Source: Rhodospirillaceae bacterium (GTDB taxonomy: Bacteria > Pseudomonadota > Alphaproteobacteria > Rhodospirillales > Rhodospirillaceae). Taken from it: a stretch of 12,585 nucleotides of DNA. Every line of letters starts with the position of its first letter. The first letter of the stretch is position 1. The translations under genes and the position numbers were made by a program. Of this stretch, positions 1 to 6,880 are shown piece by piece. The notes under the pieces were generated by a model. That model did not search any database and had not been told where the DNA came from. It saw only the letters and a program-made list of their open reading frames with translations. Where the stretch lies: contig NZGX01000006.1 of assembly GCA_002691085.1 (NCBI GenBank), forward strand, positions 1 to 12,585, written 5' to 3'.

Positions 1-335
1 ACGAAATCCAAACCATAGACTTTATACAAGGCTAGAATAGATTCACTATCACTGCCGGTAGAGAATTTAAATTTATTAAATTTTTTGCGAACCTCAAGAT
101 CATTGTATACTTCTCCATTAGCGATAAGAACATTTCCGAAATTATCCTTTATTGGTTGTGTTCCATTATGAAGGTCTATAATTGATAATCGAGTATGAAC
201 TAGCCCATATGACTTATAAAAATAATCACCATAACCGTCTGGACCTCTATTTAGTAAAGAATCTTGAATATCTCTCATAGTTTGCTTTGAAGGCAAATTT
301 TCACTTTGAGCTGAGTAACCTGCAATTCCACACAT
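1..335 (-). CDS. asnB: Asparagine synthase (glutamine-hydrolysing), N-terminal part, cut by window edge
   Basis: About 111 codons are visible and read out of the left edge. The protein opens with MCGIAGY, so after removal of Met the Cys2 nucleophile of a class II (Ntn) glutamine amidotransferase is exposed. Other family landmarks follow in the right order: RGPDGYG, TRLSIID, NGEVYN and TGSDSE. The amidotransferase domain releases ammonia from glutamine, and the unseen C-terminal synthetase domain would adenylate aspartate. The start at 335 is fixed by the obligatory Cys at position 2. No strong Shine-Dalgarno precedes it. The gene lies 25 bases downstream of a glycosyltransferase on the same strand, so it is probably co-transcribed. 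In such clusters AsnB paralogues often amidate sugars or surface-polymer precursors instead of making free asparagine. The family is clear; the substrate is not. Confidence 0.93.
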   Translation of the reverse strand, partial: MCGIAGYSAQSENLPSKQTMRDIQDSLLNRGPDGYGDYFYKSYGLVHTRLSIIDLHNGTQPIKDNFGNVLIANGEVYNDLEVRKKFNKFKFSTGSDSESILALYKVYGLDF

Positions 336-360
336 TTCAATCTACAACAAATTACATATT

Positions 361-1395
361 CTAGGATTTAGTATAAGAAATAACTTTTGAAAAAAGATTC
401 AGATATTGCGGAACCGTAATATTAGGAGAATATGTTTGAGAGAAGTTATTATACCCCTCCTCACCAATTTTTTTGGCAAAGACTTTGTCCTCCTTAACTT
501 GCTTAATTGCTTGAGAAAACCTTGTAATATCATCAATAGGAACTAGAAGGCCATTTTCATTATGAGTAATTAATAAACCAGGACCAACGCTATCACATGC
601 AATCACTGGTTTTCTCTGAGCCCAGCCTTCAAGCACTTGTACTCCAACATAATCTTTTTTAGATGGGCATACGACTATATCAGAAGCAGAAACAACTGAA
701 GCTGCATCCTTACTCCATGTAATAAATCTGGTTCTTGGTTTTATCCCTTCTTCCCTAGCCATCACTTCAAGGTTCTTCATGTGATTGCCGTCTCCAAGAA
801 TCCAAAAATATACCCCCGATAACCTCGCAATAGCCCTCATCAAGTTTTCAATACCCTCATCTGAAGGTAAAGGGCCAATTAATATTGCAACAATTGATGT
901 ATTAGGCGTGAAGAATCTTTGTCTGTTCACTGGCTCTTGTTTGCTAGGAAGAATTATTGGAGGCATAACACTAATCCTACTTCGGGGCCACCCAGCTTGA
1001 ACCGCAGGTTCTGTCCTTTGAGAGTTAAGAGAAAATAAATGTGCACAAGACTCATATTTATATAACGCAAAATCTTTGTTTACATATGCAATGTGATTTC
1101 TTTTAATTTCACAAAGAAAAAATGAGACATCTGAGGTCCAACTAACTATAATATCAGGATCAAAAGTCTCAATTGCCAAATATAATTTCTTTTTACTTGA
1201 AAAATCAAACCTTGGTTTTATAGGTAGCTCTAAAGGAGGCATTCCAAGGGAGCTTAATCTTTTTGCTCTATCTGGATTAGATTTTATTATTAATTTCTGG
1301 GTAACGTTAAAATCGTTTAATGCGCTGACAGTGTATTCAAATGCTCTTTCAACCTCTCCAAACGCACGTCCAGACATAACATGCAATATTCTCAC
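361..1395 (-). CDS. GT4-family glycosyltransferase (start set at GTG 1395)
   Basis: The C-terminal half shows the GT-B donor-binding fold of family GT4: ILGDGNH, then SASDIVVCPS, a D-x7-E version of the E-x7-E motif (D before YVGVQVL, E of LEGWAQ), KPVIA, GPGLL and NGLLVP. The N-terminal acceptor domain begins RILHVMSG, the usual first beta strand. It should transfer a sugar from an NDP-sugar to a lipid-linked or surface polymer on the cytoplasmic face; the acceptor and donor are unknown. An ATG at 1407 would give 348 residues. However, a GGAGG Shine-Dalgarno (1401-1405) lies inside those first codons, five bases before an in-frame GTG at 1395, which gives about 344 residues and a family-typical N-terminus. 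I prefer the GTG start. The gene is followed by asnB after 25 bases and preceded by another glycosyltransferase after about 140 bases. Confidence 0.88.
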   Translation of the reverse strand: MRILHVMSGRAFGEVERAFEYTVSALNDFNVTQKLIIKSNPDRAKRLSSLGMPPLELPIKPRFDFSSKKKLYLAIETFDPDIIVSWTSDVSFFLCEIKRNHIAYVNKDFALYKYESCAHLFSLNSQRTEPAVQAGWPRSRISVMPPIILPSKQEPVNRQRFFTPNTSIVAILIGPLPSDEGIENLMRAIARLSGVYFWILGDGNHMKNLEVMAREEGIKPRTRFITWSKDAASVVSASDIVVCPSKKDYVGVQVLEGWAQRKPVIACDSVGPGLLITHNENGLLVPIDDITRFSQAIKQVKEDKVFAKKIGEEGYNNFSQTYSPNITVPQYLNLFSKVISYTKS

Positions 1396-1400
1396 TAAGG

Positions 1401-1405
1401 CCTCC
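1401..1405 (-). promoter_or_regulatory. Strong Shine-Dalgarno that decides the glycosyltransferase start
   Basis: On the minus strand this reads GGAGG and is followed by five bases (CCTTA) and then GTG at 1395-1393. The upstream ATG at 1407 has no purine-rich site before it and overlaps the GGAGG, so the GTG is the better initiation codon. Confidence 0.6.
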
Positions 1406-1535
1406 ATAGGTTTCAGAACAAAAAAGCTTCATAGAAAAGAACCTTATAAAAATTGTTAAACTATTCTTAAATAATATCAACTATTTTGGTACAATCTTAT
1501 TAATTTTATCTAAAAAATAAGAATAAATGATAAGT

Positions 1536-2633
1536 TTAGAGCCAAATCTGAGATACTATTTCAGCCGTCTTTTCCCAAGAAAATGGGGGCTCTATATTTT
1601 CAAAATCAGACTTTAAGGAAAAATAAAAGTTATCATCAGATAATATCCTTAAACAAATATTAACTAGAGCTTCCTCATCGGGGATAATATAGCCAGTTTT
1701 ACTATTCACAATTACATCTTCTACACCTCCAAGAGAGGTTGATATAGCTGGTAATTTAGCTGCTTGACTATCTCTGAGTGTCCAACAAGCCAAGTCAAGT
1801 TTATTTGATTGATAAAGATGAACTCTTGAACTGTGATATTCTTTTGCCATTTCTCTATCTCCCTTTGGAGAAATGATCTCAATATTACATTCCTTACAAG
1901 TCGCATAATAATCAATTAATTCTGATATGGATGAATGTTTTTTGCCTGAATTTATAGAACGAAAAAGAACACTAGAAAAAACTTTTAATCTTGCATCTGG
2001 GTTCTCAGGTTGAATATTATTTTTCCAAATTTTAAATAAACTAATTAGACCATATTTGGGATTTGTTGTTATTATTGCAACCGGGGGAGGCGCTTCAACT
2101 TTATCTTCAACGTCTTCATTTATTTCGCCTAAGGTATCTAAAGAATGATTCGGATCAGCTATCGGGTTTGCAGATTGATCAGAATTTATAAAAGACTTAT
2201 TTACCCCCGGTGAAACTACAACGCAAGACAATCTTCCCTTATAGCTCTCAGCCTGTCTATCAGTGAGAAACATTAACCTAGGAGCAAAAGATGAGAGTAT
2301 GCTAGCATTCTCAGAGGTTCCTAGATATTTAGGTTCATCCACTACCCATAAAACCCTTGAGTCAGCTCTAGGTACTAATTTAAATAGACTTGGATCCCTG
2401 AGTGCAATTACTAGATCAACATCTTGAGGAATATCTTGCCCTAATGGCCTCCACCTAGCTCCATCTGCCATCAGGGCATGTTTACAATTATTTAAAACTG
2501 TAACACGATTCCCAAACTTTGTAAGAGCACCTGCAAGGGAAGCAAAAGCCTTCTGTGCACCGCCCAAAGGCCTACTTAATGATGTGAATCCGTCATAAGA
2601 AACATTTGTATTATCAAGCATTACTATATTCAT
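1536..2633 (-). CDS. GT4-like glycosyltransferase with acidic insert
   Basis: The 365-residue protein begins with a Rossmann strand (MNIVMLDNTN) and PLGGAQKAFASLAGAL, the glycine-rich N-terminal motif of GT4 enzymes. The C-terminal domain has the position-equivalent of the E-x7-E catalytic motif, but with aspartates (D280-x7-D288, within LDLACWTLRD). This is followed by AAKLPAISTSLGGVEDVI and KTGYIIPDEE, which are typical of the donor site. Residues about 150-182 form a polar acidic, proline-ending stretch between the two Rossmann halves that looks like an inserted flexible linker. The likely role is sugar transfer during surface-polysaccharide or lipopolysaccharide synthesis; the donor and acceptor cannot be told. 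It is the first gene of a leftward cluster with a second glycosyltransferase and asnB. A near-consensus promoter places the transcription start at or next to the ATG, so translation is probably leaderless. The fold is confident; activity is less so because of the D-for-E changes. Confidence 0.82.
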   Translation of the reverse strand: MNIVMLDNTNVSYDGFTSLSRPLGGAQKAFASLAGALTKFGNRVTVLNNCKHALMADGARWRPLGQDIPQDVDLVIALRDPSLFKLVPRADSRVLWVVDEPKYLGTSENASILSSFAPRLMFLTDRQAESYKGRLSCVVVSPGVNKSFINSDQSANPIADPNHSLDTLGEINEDVEDKVEAPPPVAIITTNPKYGLISLFKIWKNNIQPENPDARLKVFSSVLFRSINSGKKHSSISELIDYYATCKECNIEIISPKGDREMAKEYHSSRVHLYQSNKLDLACWTLRDSQAAKLPAISTSLGGVEDVIVNSKTGYIIPDEEALVNICLRILSDDNFYFSLKSDFENIEPPFSWEKTAEIVSQIWL

Positions 2634-2639
2634 TATAGA

Positions 2640-2668
2640 TTTATAACCTGTCTTATGAGTAATGTTAA
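2640..2668 (-). promoter_or_regulatory. Sigma70-type promoter of the glycosyltransferase operon, predicted leaderless
   Basis: On the minus strand a -35 TTAACA (2668-2663) and a -10 TATAAA (2645-2640) are separated by exactly 17 bases, each one mismatch from consensus. The expected start site about seven bases downstream falls at about 2633, the A of the ATG. No Shine-Dalgarno precedes that ATG, which fits a leaderless mRNA. Confidence 0.6.
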
Positions 2669-2673
2669 GTCTG

Positions 2674-2682
2674 TGATATACT
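2674..2682 (+). promoter_or_regulatory. Extended -10 promoter for ygfZ
   Basis: The sequence TGATATACT matches the extended -10 pattern TGnTATAAT with one mismatch. The -35 region is weak (TTATGA at 2653-2658), as is common with extended -10 promoters. Transcription would start near 2689, leaving a leader of about 60 bases before the GTG at 2750. It lies back to back with the leftward promoter at 2640-2668. Confidence 0.45.
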
Positions 2683-2749
2683 TTCCTTTATTCTAAATTA
2701 AAAATTAGCTAAATTAATATTAATCATACAAAAAAAGGTTAAAGAAATA

Positions 2750-3652
2750 GTGAATAAAATTTTTTACAGTACTGTTGTACATAGATCAATAATATCTTTA
2801 GAGGGTGATGATAAGATAAATTTTCTTCAATCTATAGTAACAAATGATATAAAAAAAGCCAAAAATCAATATGCGGTTTGGGCGGCACTTTTATCACCTC
2901 AAGGAAAATTTCTTCATGATTTTTTTATTTTTCTATTTAAAGATAAACTACTTTTAACATGCGAGAAGGAAAGAGAGGACGACCTTCTTTTAAGACTGGA
3001 GAAATTAAAACTAAGAGCGAAAGTCACTCTAAAAAAAGAAAATACACTTAAGCTCTTTGTGTTATGGAATCCGAATATACCAAGCGAAGAACAAGAAAAA
3101 ATAGTAATTGAAAATATTAAAAATCATACTAACCTAATCTTCTTCCCTGACCCTCGACTAAAAAATTCTGGCATGTTCATTATTTCTGAACCTAATTCTT
3201 TTAAAACATCATTTGATAATAATATTATCACTTCAAAGTCATATTTAGATTATGATGAATTCAGAATTAAATTAGGCATTCCAGACGGAAGTAAAGATAT
3301 GCCCGTTGAAAAATCCTATATCCTTGAGAATGGTTTTAAGGAACTAAATGGAATTGACTTTAACAAAGGGTGCTATATTGGTCAGGAAGTAACAGCCCGA
3401 ATGCATTACAGAGGTCTAATCAAAAAGAGACTGGTTCCAACATATATTAATGGCTCCCCACCTCCAGCTGGATCATTATTAACCATTAATGATAAAAAAA
3501 TTGGAGTAATGATGTCCTCAGTTGAAAAAAATGGATTAGCATTAGTAAATTTACAGGAATGGTCGAAATTAGAATATTTAGACTTGAAGTTTGAGAAAAC
3601 TGGAATTAAGCCATTAATTCAAGAATGGATCAATAAAGAAAAAATTAGCTAA
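2750..3652 (+). CDS. ygfZ: YgfZ/IBA57-type folate-binding Fe-S and tRNA modification protein
   Basis: The 300-residue protein carries the family signature K-G-C-Y-x-G-Q-E at about residues 206-213 (KGCYIGQEVTARMHYRG), with the conserved cysteine at about 208. The N-terminal half has the GcvT-like folate-binding features SLEGDDKINFLQSIVTNDI and the LLSPQGKFLHDFFI segment. YgfZ/IBA57 proteins bind tetrahydrofolate and help repair or assemble certain [4Fe-4S] enzymes, including tRNA thiolation enzyme MiaB; they act in the cytosol. The length is close to the usual 280-330. Initiation is at GTG, with an AAGG-like site about 11 bases upstream. It stands alone on the plus strand between a divergent glycosyltransferase operon and the convergent ppdK gene. 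The glycine cleavage T-protein is the nearest alternative, but the KGCxxGQE motif and the short length argue for YgfZ. Confidence 0.92.
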   Translation: MNKIFYSTVVHRSIISLEGDDKINFLQSIVTNDIKKAKNQYAVWAALLSPQGKFLHDFFIFLFKDKLLLTCEKEREDDLLLRLEKLKLRAKVTLKKENTLKLFVLWNPNIPSEEQEKIVIENIKNHTNLIFFPDPRLKNSGMFIISEPNSFKTSFDNNIITSKSYLDYDEFRIKLGIPDGSKDMPVEKSYILENGFKELNGIDFNKGCYIGQEVTARMHYRGLIKKRLVPTYINGSPPPAGSLLTINDKKIGVMMSSVEKNGLALVNLQEWSKLEYLDLKFEKTGIKPLIQEWINKEKIS

Positions 3653-3729
3653 ATTTTTAATTATTTAATTTCCACGTATTAAGATACTTGACTCCTTATA
3701 TATCAATTTATTTCAAAATAAGCTTTTAA

Positions 3730-3758
3730 CCTTCGCAAATACTTCAGAAGGGATTTTT
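3730..3758 (+). terminator. Possible weak terminator after ygfZ
   Basis: In the 140-base convergent gap, CCTTC (3730-3734) can pair with GAAGG (3747-3751) across a 12-base loop, and a T5 run follows at 3754-3758. The stem is short and the loop long, so this is weak. No better terminator was seen between ygfZ and the converging ppdK. Confidence 0.22.
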
Positions 3759-3792
3759 CCAAAAAATAAGATTTAAAATAATAAATTATTTT

Positions 3793-6696
3793 TTAGTTAG
3801 AAAATTCTTTTAAAGCTGCTTGAGCAGCAGATAACCTTGCAACAGGTACACGGTATGGAGAACAAGATACATAATCGAGACCAATCTTTTGACAAAACTC
3901 GATTGAGCGTGGATCACCACCATGCTCTCCACAAATACCTAACTTGATAGATGGACGTATAAGCTTACCTTTTTGAGAAGCAATTTTAATTAGTTCTCCA
4001 ACACCTTTTTTATCGATTGAAGAAAAGGGATCATTTTCATAAATTTCTTTTTTAAGATAAACTTCCAGTATAGGAGCACAATCATCACGAGATATACCAA
4101 ATGTAGTTTGTGTAAGATCATTTGTACCAAAGCTGAAGAATTCTGCAGTCTCTGCAAGTTCTTCTGCACATAATGCCGCTCTTGGTAACTCAATCATTGT
4201 TCCAATTTTATAATCAAATCTTAACTCTTCCTTATCAAAAATTTCATTCGCTATAGTGTCAATAATATCTCTAATAAAATCAAATTCTTTTCTTTCTGTT
4301 ATTAAAGGGACCATTATCTCAGGAAGTACTGTCTTCCCATCTTTTACAATTTGTATTGCTGCCTGAAAAATTGCGCTAACCTGCATTTTGTATATCTCTG
4401 GATAAGTAACACCCAACCTACAACCTCTATGACCAAGCATAGGATTAATCTCAGTAAGTTTATTTAAGGCATTATTAACAGTTTCTAAAGAAACACCAGT
4501 AGATTCTGCTACCTCTATTTTCTCTTTTTCACTGTGAGGAAGAAACTCATGAAGTGGAGGATCAAGAAGTCTGATAGTTACAGGTAGTCCATCCATTATT
4601 TTAAATAACTTTAGAAAATCATCTTTTTGATAAGGTAACAGCTTACTCAATGCATTTATACGTCCACCCTCATCAGTTGCCAAAATCATTTGTCTTATAT
4701 TTATGATTCTACCCTGATCAAAAAACATATGTTCAGTTCTACATAGACCAATTCCCTCAGCTCCGAATTTTCGTGCAACCCTCGCTTCCTCCTCAGTTTC
4801 AGCATTAGTTCTTATTTTCATTTCTCTTATTTCATCAACCCATTTCATCAGGATTCCAAATGCACCCGTTAACTGTGGCTCAATTGTTCCAACTCTCCCG
4901 TTAAAGATACTTCCTGAAGTTCCATCAATTGTAATGATATCACCCTCATAAATCATCACTTCCTTTATACTTAAATAATTTTCTGTCTCAAAAACTTGAA
5001 CCTCTCCAGCTCCTGACACACATGGAGTACCCATACCACGAGCTACCACTGCAGCATGACTTGTCATTCCTCCTCTCGTAGTTAATATCCCTTTTGCTAC
5101 GTGCATACCTGCTATATCCTCGGGGCTTGTCTCCCTTCTCACAAGAATTACTTCTTCTCCTTTCCTGACCCAATCTTCTGCTTCTTTAGAATTGAAAACT
5201 ACTTTCCCACTCGCTGCTCCTGGCGATGCTGGCAAACCTCGAGTAAGTAGTGGAGAGTTATCTTCTGGATCTAGCATGGGATGTAAAAGTTGATCTAGCT
5301 GTTCAGGATTAACCCGTTCAACAGCTTCATCTCTGGATATCAATTTTTCGTTTGCCATATCAACAGCAATTTGGATTGATGCTTTGGCAGTCCTTTTACC
5401 ACTTCTTGTTTGCAACATCCAAAGTTTACCTTTTTGGATTGTAAACTCCATGTCTTGCATATCTTTGTAATGTCCCTCAAGAATCTTTCTAATTTCGAGA
5501 ATTTCTGAGTAAACCTTTGGCATAGATTCTTCCATTGAAGGAAGTTCTGAATTCTGAGCGATCTTTCCATGTATACTTAATTGTTGAGGTGTCCTAATCC
5601 CAGCGACAACATCTTCACCTTGAGCATTTATAAGATATTCACCATAAATTTGATTTTCACCGTTAGAAGGATCACGTGAAAAACATACGCCGGTAGCACA
5701 ATCATCTCCCATATTCCCAAATACCATTGCTTGAATATTAACTGCAGTCCCCCATGCATCTGGTATATTGTGAAGTGATCTGTAGGTTATAGCGCGCTTA
5801 TTCATCCAACTCTTAAAAACTGCAGATATTGCTCCCCATAATTGTTGTTGGACATCCTGAGGAAATCCTTTACCCGTTTCTTTTTCTATAAGAAGTTTAT
5901 ATTCTTCAACTAAAGAAACCAAATTATCTTCCGATAAATCTGCATCTTCATTAATACCATTGTCAAACTTTAGAGTATCTAGAATCTCCTCAAATTTATA
6001 AGAATCAACTTCTAAGACTACATCTGAATACATCTGTAGAAAGCGCCTATAACTATCAAAAGCAAATCTTTTATCTCCTGAGTTTTTTGCCAAACCAATA
6101 ACAGTTTCATCATTTAAACCTAAATTAAGAACTGTATCCATCATTCCTGGCATAGAAGCTCTCGCACCTGACCTTACAGATAAAAGCATTGGGTTTGTTT
6201 TATCTCCAAACTTTCTATTTATGATTGCTTCTATTTTAGAAATTCCATTTGAAACTGCCTGTTCTAAATTTACAGGAAAACTTCCTTTATTTGAGTAAAA
6301 ATAATGGCAGGTATTAGAGGTTATTGTAAAACCAGGCGGAACAGGTATGCCAATTCTAGTCATCTCAGCGAGATTCGCACCCTTACCACCAAGTAAATCT
6401 CCATCTAATGCTGTTCCATCAGCATCTCCAGCTCCAAAGAAATAAACCCACTTATTTTTCACTGGGTCATTTTGTGGTGATTGACTATTTGGCTCTGGAT
6501 ATAAATCTGGCCTAAGCTGATAACGAGTTATATTTCCCTTAGTTGCTTCCTCCACAGCTATCACCCTTTCAGCAGGAACCCTATCCCATTGACTAATAGC
6601 CTGTGAAGTGACAGAAATTGCTTTAGCAAGCGCAACCGTACCCCCTATAAACTCAATTGCTTTCTCTAATGCATTATCACGCATTTTATACCCCAT
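3793..6696 (-). CDS. ppdK: Pyruvate phosphate dikinase with an N-terminal YdaS/Cro-type helix-turn-helix domain
   Basis: Residues about 81-967 are a complete pyruvate phosphate dikinase, which interconverts ATP + Pi + pyruvate and AMP + PPi + PEP. The landmarks are KWVYFFGAG and LLGGKGANLAEM (nucleotide domain), LLSVRSGARASMPGMMDT, the swivelling phosphohistidine loop GGMTSHAAVVARGMG with His547, GIGLCRTEH, FGTNDLTQ, and the catalytic cysteine in GICGEHGGDPRS (Cys922). The offset of about 91 from the Clostridium symbiosum residues His455 and Cys831 is constant, so the extra length is N-terminal. Residues about 9-65 read as a YdaS/Cro-like helix-turn-helix: IGGTVALAKAISVTSQAIS, QWDRVPAERVIAVEEATKG and LRPDLYP. 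Residues 66-80 are a polar linker. Translation may start at 6696 or at Met5 (6684), which has GGGG seven bases upstream. The gene lies 184 bases downstream of glyS and is preceded by a repeat array that the domain could bind. Thr545, two before His547, is the usual site for the PDRP regulatory kinase. Confidence 0.93.
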   Translation of the reverse strand: MGYKMRDNALEKAIEFIGGTVALAKAISVTSQAISQWDRVPAERVIAVEEATKGNITRYQLRPDLYPEPNSQSPQNDPVKNKWVYFFGAGDADGTALDGDLLGGKGANLAEMTRIGIPVPPGFTITSNTCHYFYSNKGSFPVNLEQAVSNGISKIEAIINRKFGDKTNPMLLSVRSGARASMPGMMDTVLNLGLNDETVIGLAKNSGDKRFAFDSYRRFLQMYSDVVLEVDSYKFEEILDTLKFDNGINEDADLSEDNLVSLVEEYKLLIEKETGKGFPQDVQQQLWGAISAVFKSWMNKRAITYRSLHNIPDAWGTAVNIQAMVFGNMGDDCATGVCFSRDPSNGENQIYGEYLINAQGEDVVAGIRTPQQLSIHGKIAQNSELPSMEESMPKVYSEILEIRKILEGHYKDMQDMEFTIQKGKLWMLQTRSGKRTAKASIQIAVDMANEKLISRDEAVERVNPEQLDQLLHPMLDPEDNSPLLTRGLPASPGAASGKVVFNSKEAEDWVRKGEEVILVRRETSPEDIAGMHVAKGILTTRGGMTSHAAVVARGMGTPCVSGAGEVQVFETENYLSIKEVMIYEGDIITIDGTSGSIFNGRVGTIEPQLTGAFGILMKWVDEIREMKIRTNAETEEEARVARKFGAEGIGLCRTEHMFFDQGRIINIRQMILATDEGGRINALSKLLPYQKDDFLKLFKIMDGLPVTIRLLDPPLHEFLPHSEKEKIEVAESTGVSLETVNNALNKLTEINPMLGHRGCRLGVTYPEIYKMQVSAIFQAAIQIVKDGKTVLPEIMVPLITERKEFDFIRDIIDTIANEIFDKEELRFDYKIGTMIELPRAALCAEELAETAEFFSFGTNDLTQTTFGISRDDCAPILEVYLKKEIYENDPFSSIDKKGVGELIKIASQKGKLIRPSIKLGICGEHGGDPRSIEFCQKIGLDYVSCSPYRVPVARLSAAQAALKEFSN

Positions 6697-6698
6697 AA

Positions 6699-6766
6699 GA
6701 ACTTACATGTAAGTAAATTGATTTAAGATTTACTTACATCAAAAAATAAGGAAGCATTACTTACAT
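6699..6766 (-). promoter_or_regulatory. Operator-like array upstream of ppdK (four TTACTTACAT half-sites)
   Basis: The plus strand has TTACTTACAT exactly at 6730-6739 and at 6757-6766. Its exact inverse ATGTAAGTAA lies at 6707-6716, and an 8-of-10 copy (GAACTTACAT) lies at 6699-6708. The last two form the perfect 14-bp palindrome ACTTACATGTAAGT (6701-6714), ending 5 bases before the ppdK ATG. The same-direction copies are 31 and 27 bases apart. This layout fits a repressor-binding region over the promoter and ribosome-binding zone. The obvious candidate binder is the helix-turn-helix domain encoded by ppdK itself. No convincing -35/-10 pair could be fixed in this region. Confidence 0.6.
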
Positions 6767-6880
6767 TGAAAGTATTTTTTTATGATAAAATTACTAATCA
6801 TGAGATTTATAAAATAAAATCAATATGTTAGTAGAATATAAAACTTCTAATATTAATAACTATTTTCTGAGATACGATTA

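Noticed and set aside
785..1000. Plus-strand 71-codon frame opposite the glycosyltransferase
   Set aside because: It lies wholly antisense to a well-supported GT4 gene, has no recognisable protein features and no clear ribosome site.
1721..1915. Second minus-strand frame inside the first glycosyltransferase
   Set aside because: It is an alternative frame of a gene with clear family motifs; no independent support.
3990..5570. Three minus-strand frames (3990-4193, 4988-5173, 5340-5570) within ppdK
   Set aside because: They are shifted frames of the dikinase coding sequence with low-information composition.
6781..6880. Terminator after glyS or a clear promoter for ppdK
   Set aside because: Only weak A/T dyads and several poor -10-like words were seen; none had a convincing stem with T run or a good -35 partner.
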